Source: Solirubrobacterales bacterium (GTDB lineage Bacteria; Actinomycetota; Thermoleophilia; Solirubrobacterales; Solirubrobacteraceae). From it: 5,095 bases of DNA. The notes below the pieces were generated by a model. That model did not search any database. It had not been told where the DNA came from and worked only from the letters and a program-made list of their open reading frames with translations. Location of the stretch: NCBI GenBank assembly GCA_025964065.1, contig JAOPZO010000430.1, positions 1 to 5,095 of the forward strand. The letters are read 5' to 3'. A program made the translations under genes and the position numbers. Each line of letters begins with the position of its first letter. Position 1 is the stretch's first letter. Below are positions 1-5,095 of this stretch, in pieces.

Positions 1-110
1 CGGGGTTCCGGGAGCTCATCGTGCACGCGCTCGAGCACGGCCGCCCGCCCCGCGACCTGCACCCCGTGGCCTCCGACCTCGTCCGGCGCATCTCCATCCG
101 CGAGGGCTGA
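1..110 (+). CDS. 3' end of an unrecognised gene (C-terminal 35 residues)
   Basis: The reading frame enters from the left edge (first full codon at 3) and stops at TGA 108-110. All 35 visible sense codons end in G or C, as expected for a real gene in a genome of this GC content, so I accept it as coding although only the tail is present. The visible peptide starts GFRELIVHALEHG, which could form an amphipathic helix, and ends in a short basic stretch (VRRISIREG). I see no motif that names a family and assign no function. The folE start lies 26 nt downstream with its own -10-like box, so co-transcription is possible but not required. Confidence 0.6.
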   Translation, partial: GFRELIVHALEHGRPPRDLHPVASDLVRRISIREG

Positions 111-123
111 CGCGCCACGGGCA

Positions 124-129
124 TATCCT
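124..129 (+). promoter_or_regulatory. Candidate -10 box of a leaderless folE promoter
   Basis: The hexamer TATCCT fits the TAnnnT pattern of actinobacterial -10 elements and is an AT-rich patch in a GC-rich stretch. It ends 7 nt before the GTG at 137, which would place the transcript start at or next to the first base of the start codon. No purine-rich Shine-Dalgarno sequence sits at usable spacing. I found no convincing -35 hexamer 16-18 nt upstream. Leaderless transcription is an inference from this geometry. Confidence 0.45.
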
Positions 130-136
130 CTGCGGG

Positions 137-721
137 GTGAGCATCACCGTGCCAGGTCCCGGGCCGGCCGCCCGGACGATCGACCTCCCGGCCGCGGAGG
201 TGGCCGCCCGCGCGCTGCTCGTCGCGCTCGGGATGGACACGGAGCAGGAGGGCCTGGCCGACACGCCGCGGCGCGTCGCGGCCGCCTACGCCGAGCTCCT
301 GACCCCCGTGCCGTTCGTCGCGACGACGTTCCCGAACGATGAGGGCTACGACGAGCTCGTCGTCGCCCGCGACATCCCGTTCCACTCGCTCTGCATGCAC
401 CACATGCTCCCGTTCCACGGGGTCGCCCACGTCGCCTATCTCCCCGGGGACCGGATCGTCGGCCTCTCCAAGCTCGCCCGGGTCGTCGAGTCCTTCTCCC
501 GTGACCTCCAGGTGCAGGAGCGCCTCACGGTCCAGGTCGCCACCTGGCTCGAGGACACCCTGCAGCCCCGCGGCGTCGGCGTCGTGCTCGAGGCGGAGCA
601 CACGTGCATGTCGCTGCGCGGCGTCCGCAAGCCCGGCTCACGCACCGTCACCTCGGCGCTCCGCGGCACCCTCCGCGATGACGCGCGCACCCGCAGCGAG
701 TTCCTCGCGCTCGTGCGCTGA
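137..721 (+). CDS. folE: GTP cyclohydrolase I (FolE, zinc-dependent)
   Basis: This cytosolic enzyme converts GTP to 7,8-dihydroneopterin triphosphate and formate, the entry step to tetrahydrofolate and, in many bacteria, to 7-deazaguanine compounds. The 194 residues match the usual bacterial length (about 180-220). Visible family motifs are EGLADTPRRVA (38-48), SLCMHH (84-89), GLSKLARVV (109-117), QVQERLT (125-131) and HTCMSLRG (155-162). Cys86, His89 and Cys157 correspond to the zinc ligands. His88 and His155 are the catalytic-site histidines, Ser111/Lys112/Arg115 and Arg161 line the triphosphate pocket, and Gln127-Glu128 form the guanine-recognition site. One oddity is Met87 where CEHH-type enzymes carry Glu. 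GTG at 137 is the first plausible start. It has no good ribosome-binding site but follows a -10-like box. No folP, folB or folK lies next to it. The CDF exporter begins 4 nt after the stop. Confidence 0.96.
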   Translation: MSITVPGPGPAARTIDLPAAEVAARALLVALGMDTEQEGLADTPRRVAAAYAELLTPVPFVATTFPNDEGYDELVVARDIPFHSLCMHHMLPFHGVAHVAYLPGDRIVGLSKLARVVESFSRDLQVQERLTVQVATWLEDTLQPRGVGVVLEAEHTCMSLRGVRKPGSRTVTSALRGTLRDDARTRSEFLALVR

Positions 722-725
722 GGCC

Positions 726-1655
726 ATGGCCGACGGGCACCCCCACGCGCACGGCCACCACCACGGGCACGCGCACTCCCACGCGCCCTCGGCGGACGCG
801 GACCGCGGGAAGCTCACGCTGGCCCTGGCGCTCATCGCGGGCTTCATGGTCGTCGAAGTCGTCGCGGGCCTCGTCGCGGGCTCCGTGGCGCTCCTGTCCG
901 ATGCCGCCCACATGCTCACGGACGCGGGGGCGATCGGCCTCGCGCTCGTCGCGATCCGGCTCGCGGCGCGGCCCGCCTCCGCGGGCTTCACGTTCGGGCT
1001 GAAGCGCGCGGAGGTGCTCTCGGCGCAGCTCAACGGCGCCGCGCTCCTCGTGCTCGGCGCCCTGCTCGCCTGGGAGTCGGTCGGGCGCCTGGGGGACCCG
1101 CCCGACGTCGAGGGCGGCCTGGTGGTCGCGGTGGGCGCCCTCGGCGCGCTCGTGAACGTGGCGGCGGCCTGGGCGCTCGCGAAGGCGGAGCGGCAGTCGC
1201 TGAACGTCGAGGGGGCGCGGCAGCACGTGCTCACGGACCTCTACGGCTCGCTCGCGGCGATCGCCGGCGGCCTCGTCGTCGTCACCACGGGCGTCGCCGA
1301 AGCCGATCCGATCGCGGCGCTCGTCGTCGTCGCGCTCATGCTCCGCGGGGGCTGGGGCCTGCTCCGCGCGAGTTCCCGCGTGCTGCTCGAGGCCGCCCCG
1401 GAGGGCGTCGACACGAACGCGATCGGGCGTGCGCTCTGCCGCCGCCCGGGGATCGTCGAGGTCCACGACCTGCACGTGTGGGAGCTCACGACGGACTTCA
1501 CGGCGCTCTCCGCCCATGTTCTCGTCGCACCGGGCGACGACTGCCACGCGCGGCGGAGAGAGCTCGAGCGGGTCCTGCGCGACGAGTTCCACATCGAGCA
1601 CACGACCCTGCAGGTCGACCACGAGCACGGTCCCGAGCTCCTCGAGCTCGGATAG
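726..1655 (+). CDS. CDF-family zinc/divalent cation exporter (ZitB/CzcD-like)
   Basis: This is an inner-membrane cation diffusion facilitator, 309 residues, expected to export Zn2+ (possibly also Cd2+ or Co2+) in exchange for protons. The N-terminus is a cytosolic His-rich segment with nine His between residues 5 and 19. Six membrane segments lie at about 30-53, 55-80, 97-117, 130-152, 171-190 and 193-214. The transport site is the HxxxD pair: His62/Asp66 in TM2 (AHMLTD) and His167/Asp171 at TM5 (QHVLTD), the two-His-two-Asp form typical of zinc transporters. The C-terminal cytosolic domain (about 224-301) has VHDLHVWELT and FHIEHTTLQVDHEH, with His247/250/264/292 as likely regulatory metal ligands. 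The ATG at 726 lies 4 nt after the folE stop, and its only GAGG (720-723) is too close to work well, so translation is probably coupled to folE. The frame stays open upstream of 726, but that stretch is the folE shadow. Exact metal specificity is inferred. Confidence 0.94.
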   Translation: MADGHPHAHGHHHGHAHSHAPSADADRGKLTLALALIAGFMVVEVVAGLVAGSVALLSDAAHMLTDAGAIGLALVAIRLAARPASAGFTFGLKRAEVLSAQLNGAALLVLGALLAWESVGRLGDPPDVEGGLVVAVGALGALVNVAAAWALAKAERQSLNVEGARQHVLTDLYGSLAAIAGGLVVVTTGVAEADPIAALVVVALMLRGGWGLLRASSRVLLEAAPEGVDTNAIGRALCRRPGIVEVHDLHVWELTTDFTALSAHVLVAPGDDCHARRRELERVLRDEFHIEHTTLQVDHEHGPELLELG

Positions 1656-1706
1656 CCGACGAACAGGGCACGGAGGCGGCTTGCGCCGGCCCCCCGATCG
1701 CGGGTA

Positions 1707-1711
1707 GAGGT
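1707..1711 (+). promoter_or_regulatory. Ribosome-binding site of the WS/DGAT gene
   Basis: GAGGT complements the 16S 3' end and sits 5 nt before the GTG at 1717. An in-frame TAG at 1711-1713 overlaps it, so no upstream start is possible. The site lies in the 61-nt gap after the CDF gene (1656-1716), in which I see no clear terminator or promoter, so read-through from folE-CDF is plausible. The neighbouring TAGAGG is a poor -10 match. Confidence 0.55.
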
Positions 1712-1716
1712 AGGCG

Positions 1717-3186
1717 GTGCGCCAGCTCACGAGCCTCGACACCCAGTTCCTCGCCCTGGAGAACGCCCGCCAGTGCGGGCACGTCGCCGGCCTGGCGATC
1801 CTCGACCCCGAGGGCCGGCCCGGCGGGGCGCCGACGGCGGCCGACGTGCAGGCGCTCGTCCTCGAGCGGCTGCCGCTCCTGCCGCCCCTGCGCTGGCGGC
1901 TCAAGGAGGTCCCGCTCAACCTCGACTACCCGTTCTGGGTCGACGACCCGGACTTCGACCTCGACTTCCACGTGCGCGAGCTCGCCCTCGCCGCGCCCGG
2001 GACGGACGAGCAGCTCGCCGACCAGGTCGCCCGCATCGTCGCGCGCCCCCTCGACCGTGCGCGGCCGCTGTGGGAGCTCTACCTCATCTCGGGCCTGCAG
2101 TCCGGGCACGTCGCGATGCTCACGAAGATCCACCACGCGCTCATCGACGGCGTCTCGGGCGCGGAGATCACCGGGCTGCTGCTCGACGTCACCCCGGAGG
2201 GCCGCAAGCTCCCGCTCCCCGCGCGCTGGGCCGACGACGAGCCCGTCCCGGGCGACCTCGGGATGGCGGCCCGCGGCCTGATGGCCGTGCCGAAGTACCC
2301 GCTCCGGGCGCTCAAGGCGATCCCCCGGGCGATCCCGAATCTCGACGAGACCTCGTTCGCCACGCTCCCGGGCGCGGGGACCGTCAGCGGGACGGTCCGT
2401 CGGGTGAAGCGCGCGGTGACGGGCGAGGACGGGCCCGTGAACAACCGCGAGCGGCTCCACGCGCCGCACACGTCGTTCAACGGCCGGGTCTCCCCGCACC
2501 GCCGGTTCGCGTTCGGCCAGCTCTCCCTCGACGAGGTCAAGGCGGTGAAGAGCGCCCACGGCGTCACGGTCAACGACGTCGTCGTCTCGATCTGCGCGGG
2601 CGCCGTGCGGCGCTGGCTCGTCGACCACGAGGAGCTGCCGGGCAAGCCGCTCGTCGTCCAGGTCCCGGTCTCCGTGCGCACGGACGAGCAGTCCGGGACC
2701 TACGGCAACCGCATCATCCTCATGAGCGCCCCGCTCTTCACGGACGAAGCCGATCCCGTGGCGCGGCTGCAGCAGACGCACGAGGCGCTCGACGGGATGA
2801 AGGAGCGCCACCGGGCGCTGCCCGCGAGCCTCCTGCAGGACGCGAACCACTTCATCCCGCCCGCGGTGTTCAGCCGCGCGGCGCGGCTGCAGTTCCGGCT
2901 CGCCCGGAGCTCCGCCGGGCGCCCGATGTGGAACCTCGTCATCTCGAACGTGCCGGGGGCGCAGTTCCCGCTCTACCTCGCCGGGGCGCGGCTCGTCGCG
3001 AACTACCCCGTCTCGGTCATCACGGACGGCATGGGGCTGAACATCACGGTCATGAGCTACTGCGGCAGGCTCGACATCGGGATCGTGGCCGACCGCGAGC
3101 AGATGCCGGACGTCGCGAAGCTCGTCGGCTGGATGGGTGAGGAGCTCGCCGCGCTCGGGGCGGGCGCCCCGGCCGCGGCGGCCTAG
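1717..3186 (+). CDS. Wax ester synthase / diacylglycerol O-acyltransferase (WS/DGAT family)
   Basis: This enzyme transfers acyl groups from acyl-CoA to diacylglycerol or fatty alcohols, making triacylglycerol or wax esters for storage. It acts at the membrane or lipid-droplet surface. At 489 residues it is full length for the family. The N-terminus LTSLDTQFLALEN (4-16) is the family opening. The catalytic motif HHALIDG is at 139-145 (His139, His140, Asp144) and follows PLWELYLISGL (117-127). The C-terminal half has VNDVVVSICAGAVRRWL (285-301), the GNRI segment (330-333), NLVISNVPG (406-414) and a conserved tail around 431-460. The GTG start is fixed by an in-frame TAG four codon-bases upstream (1711-1713) and by the conserved N-terminus. 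The protein ends in an Ala-rich stretch (APAAAA). Its stop overlaps that of the convergent propeller gene. Actinobacteria often carry several paralogues, so the preferred substrate cannot be read from sequence. Confidence 0.95.
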   Translation: MRQLTSLDTQFLALENARQCGHVAGLAILDPEGRPGGAPTAADVQALVLERLPLLPPLRWRLKEVPLNLDYPFWVDDPDFDLDFHVRELALAAPGTDEQLADQVARIVARPLDRARPLWELYLISGLQSGHVAMLTKIHHALIDGVSGAEITGLLLDVTPEGRKLPLPARWADDEPVPGDLGMAARGLMAVPKYPLRALKAIPRAIPNLDETSFATLPGAGTVSGTVRRVKRAVTGEDGPVNNRERLHAPHTSFNGRVSPHRRFAFGQLSLDEVKAVKSAHGVTVNDVVVSICAGAVRRWLVDHEELPGKPLVVQVPVSVRTDEQSGTYGNRIILMSAPLFTDEADPVARLQQTHEALDGMKERHRALPASLLQDANHFIPPAVFSRAARLQFRLARSSAGRPMWNLVISNVPGAQFPLYLAGARLVANYPVSVITDGMGLNITVMSYCGRLDIGIVADREQMPDVAKLVGWMGEELAALGAGAPAAAA

Positions 3187-3198
3187 CGCCCCCGCCGC
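3175..3198. terminator. GC hairpin over the convergent stops, possible bidirectional terminator
   Basis: GCGGCGG (3175-3181) and CCGCCGC (3192-3198) are perfect 7-bp arms around a 10-nt loop that contains the stop codons of both converging genes. The position is right for a shared terminator, but no T-run follows on either strand, and arms of this composition arise easily by chance in GC-rich DNA. The left arm also codes for the Ala-rich end of the acyltransferase. Confidence 0.25.
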
Positions 3199-4805
3199 AG
3201 GACGACGCGCTTCGTCGCCGTCCGCCTGCGGCCGACGGAGTCGATGCCGCGGGCGACGACGGTCGCGCGGAAGCCGCGCTTCCCGCGCTGGCGCAGGAGC
3301 GCCCTGCCTGCCGCGTTCAGGTCGACGTCGACCTTGAACGACCGCGCGTCCCGCACCAGGCGCTCGCCCGCGCCGACGACGACGGCCCTCCGGCCCGCCC
3401 TCGTGACGGCCTTGAGCTGCACGGCGCAGCGCAGGAGCCGCAGGCGCTCGGCGCCCGCGGCGCGGCAGCCCACGTTCTCGTCGTCTCCGCGCACGCCGAT
3501 CGGCCCGCGCTCCGTGAACGTCTGCAGCCTGAACGGCTCGCCCGGGGCGCCCCTCGGGAAGTCCGCGACGCGGACCACGGCGTTGCGGACCCGCTGCGGG
3601 TGGAAGCCGACCGGGAACCGCGTGATGCGCTCCCGGGTCTCGTAGGAGATGACGTGCACCTCGTCGGCGCCGGCGGCCGAGACGTAGCAGTACTTGCCGT
3701 CGGCGCTGTTCGTCGACCAGTACGGCTTGCTGATGCCGTCGATGACCCTCGTCGCGAAGCTCGCACGGTCCACGATCGCCGCGTAGTCCGAGGACGTGCC
3801 CGCGACGCACAGGCGCTTGCCCGCCGGGTCGAGGGAGAGCCCGTGGTGGGCGGAGTCGAGGACGTAGGCCTCGGGCGGGGTGCTCCGCGAGAGGTCGTTC
3901 AGCGGGAGCTTCGCGACGCGCAGGACCTTGTCGTTCACGAGGTCGTACTCGACGAAGCCGTGGAAGAAGGAGACCTGGAAGTACACGCGGGTCTCGTCGG
4001 GCGAGAGCGCCATGGGCCGGACGGCCGCCGACATGCCCGGGAAGCCCGCCTCCTCGAGCTTGTCGCCCATGTCGATGCGCTTGAGCACCTGCTTGGTCCT
4101 CGCGTCGACGACCTGGAAGAACTCCCCGCCGCGCGAGGGCTGGCTGACCTGTGGGGGCCGGTCGAATGGCAGGTAGACCCGCCCGATCGACGCGTGGTAG
4201 ATGAGCCTGCCGTCCTTGGAGTAGACGTTCTCGTGCGGGGAGTCCCCGGAGGCGAAGATCCCGACCTTCGCGCCCGTGGCCGTGTCGAGCTCGTGCACGA
4301 CGTTGCCCGTGGAGGCCGAGACGAGCAGGCGGGTGCCGTCCGCGGAGATCGCCATGTGGTCCGAGCGGTAGCCGTCGACGAGCGTCCGCCAGATGATCTT
4401 GCGCGAGGCGAGGTCGATGGCGACGACGTCGGCGAGGCTCGGGCGCGAGACGTAGATGGTCCGGCCGTCGCGGGAGGAGAAGACGTCGTCGTTGAGCTGG
4501 TCGTGGCCCTCGCCGATCAGCCCGCGGATCGCGAGGAAGAAGCCGAAGCGCACGGGGTCGAGCGCGAGCTCGGCCTTCCGCTCCTCGAGGTCCGGGACGA
4601 CGTCGACGCGGCCGAGCCGCTCGAACGTGTCCGGGTCGACGATGTCGGTGGTCCCGTCCCAGTTGTTCCCGACGAGGATCGCGGAGCGCGTCTCGCCCGG
4701 GATCGGGTCGGGGACCGGGTTGTTCGCCGCGGCCGTCGCGGCACCGAGGCCCGCGCAGGTCGAGGCGGCGAGGACGACGGCGAACGACCGCGTTCGGTTG
4801 AGCAC
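3183..4805 (-). CDS. Secreted YncE/YVTN-type beta-propeller protein with basic C-terminal tail
   Basis: This is an exported protein of 540 residues with unknown ligand. Residues 1-27 form a Sec signal peptide (RTR, hydrophobic core FAVVLAAS..., cleavage likely after ATAAA27). Cys17 is not in a good lipobox, so a free secreted protein is likelier than a lipoprotein. Residues about 41-412 form repeated blades with SADG/SKDG/SPDE-type turns: VFSSRDGRTIYV (108-119), HMAISADGTRLLV (150-162), HENVYSKDGRLIY (191-203), MALSPDETRVYF (265-276), HGLSLDPAGKRLCV (321-334) and WSTNSADGKYCYV (363-375). I infer seven blades, closed by the N-terminal strand. His150, His191, His320/321 and His402 recur at similar blade positions. 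The tail (447-540) starts with a Cys pair (447, 460) and has 27 Arg/Lys against 6 acidic residues. GTG 4805 is the first possible start because an in-frame TAG lies at 4815-4817. Family naming (YncE-like, lactonase-like) is approximate, and I cannot assign a reaction. Confidence 0.88.
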   Translation of the reverse strand: MLNRTRSFAVVLAASTCAGLGAATAAANNPVPDPIPGETRSAILVGNNWDGTTDIVDPDTFERLGRVDVVPDLEERKAELALDPVRFGFFLAIRGLIGEGHDQLNDDVFSSRDGRTIYVSRPSLADVVAIDLASRKIIWRTLVDGYRSDHMAISADGTRLLVSASTGNVVHELDTATGAKVGIFASGDSPHENVYSKDGRLIYHASIGRVYLPFDRPPQVSQPSRGGEFFQVVDARTKQVLKRIDMGDKLEEAGFPGMSAAVRPMALSPDETRVYFQVSFFHGFVEYDLVNDKVLRVAKLPLNDLSRSTPPEAYVLDSAHHGLSLDPAGKRLCVAGTSSDYAAIVDRASFATRVIDGISKPYWSTNSADGKYCYVSAAGADEVHVISYETRERITRFPVGFHPQRVRNAVVRVADFPRGAPGEPFRLQTFTERGPIGVRGDDENVGCRAAGAERLRLLRCAVQLKAVTRAGRRAVVVGAGERLVRDARSFKVDVDLNAAGRALLRQRGKRGFRATVVARGIDSVGRRRTATKRVVLRRGR

Positions 4806-4824
4806 CCGGTCATCCTAGACCGGG
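4805..4824 (-). repeat. Perfect 7-bp inverted repeat at the propeller-gene start (candidate operator or hairpin)
   Basis: Arms CCCGGTC (4805-4811 on +) and GACCGGG (4818-4824) are perfect complements separated by 6 nt. The spacer is exactly the -10-like hexamer, and the last base of the inner arm is the first base of the GTG start. No T-run follows on either strand, so it does not look like an intrinsic terminator of the upstream gene. It could be a repressor site covering the -10, or an RNA hairpin in transcripts reading in from upstream. Confidence 0.45.
4812..4817 (-). promoter_or_regulatory. Candidate -10 box of a leaderless promoter for the propeller gene
   Basis: Read on the minus strand, the hexamer is TAGGAT (TAnnnT pattern, with A at position 5 also matching consensus). 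Six bases separate it from the GTG at 4805, which puts the expected transcript start at the first base of the start codon. No Shine-Dalgarno sequence precedes the GTG. I see no good -35 at 16-18 nt. The rest of the 35-nt intergenic gap (4806-4840) contains a short TTTT run, its most AT-rich patch. Confidence 0.45.
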
Positions 4825-4840
4825 AAAACCGTGTGCTGCG

Positions 4841-5095
4841 TCAGGCCTGGGCCTGCAGCTCGTCCACGTCGTCGTCGAGGTGCAGCAGCGGCGTCGCCGC
4901 GCGCCGTCGCGCGGCCTTCCAGGTGCCGAAGGTCGCGAGCACGACGCCGAGCTCCGGCAGGGCCGGATCGCGGGTGGCGGCCTCGGCGTAGTCGAGCATC
5001 CGGAGCCGGGCGGGCTCGACCCCGTGCAACCGGGCGACGCCCGCGAGCGCCTCCGCGACCCGGGCCGGGTCGCCGCCGTCGGCGTCCGTGCGGCG
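4841..5095 (-). CDS. 3' end of an uncharacterised gene (C-terminal 84 residues)
   Basis: The frame enters from the right edge and ends at TGA (4841-4843 on +), with G or C at nearly all third positions. No natural start is needed inside the window: an internal TTG at 5027-5029 is just a Leu codon in a longer protein. The visible part has an Ala-rich helix (ARVAEALAGVARLHG), then a segment with MLDYAEAATRDPALPELG and ATFGTWKAARRRA, and an acidic end (HLDDDVDELQAQA). The order Tyr, LP, then FGTW followed by a basic helix resembles the small helical repeats found beside HNH/homing-endonuclease domains (lPs...fGsWnaAl pattern), which would suggest DNA binding. That resemblance is weak and from memory. 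The propeller gene starts 35 nt downstream on the same strand and may be partly co-transcribed with it. Confidence 0.6.
   Translation of the reverse strand, partial: RRTDADGGDPARVAEALAGVARLHGVEPARLRMLDYAEAATRDPALPELGVVLATFGTWKAARRRAATPLLHLDDDVDELQAQA

Noticed and set aside
339..725. A longer start for the CDF protein, reading through folE in another frame
   Set aside because: The added peptide is Ser/Arg/Pro-rich and overlaps the well-supported folE. The ATG at 726 gives the normal His-rich N-terminus and family length.
1675..1687. Possible terminator hairpin after the CDF gene (GGCG, 5-nt loop, CGCC)
   Set aside because: Only four base pairs and no T-run. This is expected by chance in GC-rich DNA.
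648..1919. A 423-codon open frame on the minus strand opposite the CDF gene
   Set aside because: The CDF gene on the + strand has six membrane segments and both HxxxD motifs. The antisense frame encodes an Arg/Glu/Asp-rich low-complexity peptide.
2762..2893. Short direct repeat GCGCGGCTGCAG, two copies 120 bp apart inside the acyltransferase gene
   Set aside because: Both copies encode ARLQ within helices of the protein. It is explained by codon bias and coding, with no sign of a mobile or regulatory repeat.
1498..3810. A 770-codon open frame on the minus strand across the acyltransferase gene
   Set aside because: It is an antisense shadow: the acyltransferase on the + strand has all family motifs, and the antisense peptide is low-complexity, rich in Arg, Ala, Gly and Pro. 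Long false open frames are expected at this GC content.
4737..4757. Cys17 as a lipobox cysteine, making the propeller protein a lipoprotein
   Set aside because: The residues before it (A-S-T) do not fit a lipobox, which needs Gly, Ala or Ser directly before Cys. A good signal-peptidase I site follows at ATAAA27.
3600..4991. A 463-codon open frame on the plus strand across the propeller gene
   Set aside because: It is opposite the propeller gene, which has a signal peptide and clear repeats. The + strand peptide has no recognisable domain and a composition (Arg, Asp, Val, Glu) typical of a shadow.

Overview
The window comes from a very GC-rich bacterium. Almost every codon ends in G or C, GTG starts are common, and no mobile DNA, tRNA, rRNA or CRISPR is visible. 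The gene content points to Actinomycetota, and I infer class Thermoleophilia (Solirubrobacter, Conexibacter or Patulibacter type). The evidence is a wax ester synthase/diacylglycerol acyltransferase, leaderless-looking promoters, and an exported beta-propeller protein with an Arg-rich C-terminal tail of a kind I associate with that class. The lineage call is inference, not a search result.

Layout: the left part reads on the + strand. It starts with the 3' end of an unrecognised gene (1-110). Next come a GTP cyclohydrolase I gene, folE (137-721), and a His-rich CDF-family zinc exporter (726-1655) that follows after only 4 nt. After a 61-nt gap lies a WS/DGAT acyltransferase (1717-3186). The right part reads on the - strand: a secreted seven-bladed-propeller protein (3183-4805), preceded in its own reading direction by the 3' end of another gene (4841-5095). 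The two blocks converge, and their stop codons share a CTAG tetranucleotide at 3183-3186.

Function: folE makes dihydroneopterin triphosphate for folate or deazapurine synthesis and needs zinc. The adjacent CDF protein moves zinc-like metals out of the cytosol, so the pair may be linked through zinc, though no Zur-type operator is visible. The acyltransferase makes storage lipid, and the propeller protein acts outside the cytoplasm with unknown ligand. I see no single pathway joining all of them, and this is mostly an ordinary chromosomal region.

The regulatory DNA is the part most worth a second look. Two genes have a -10-like hexamer 6-7 nt before a GTG start with no Shine-Dalgarno sequence, which suggests leaderless mRNAs. 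At the propeller gene the -10 hexamer is exactly the spacer of a perfect 7-bp inverted repeat whose last base is the first base of the start codon.
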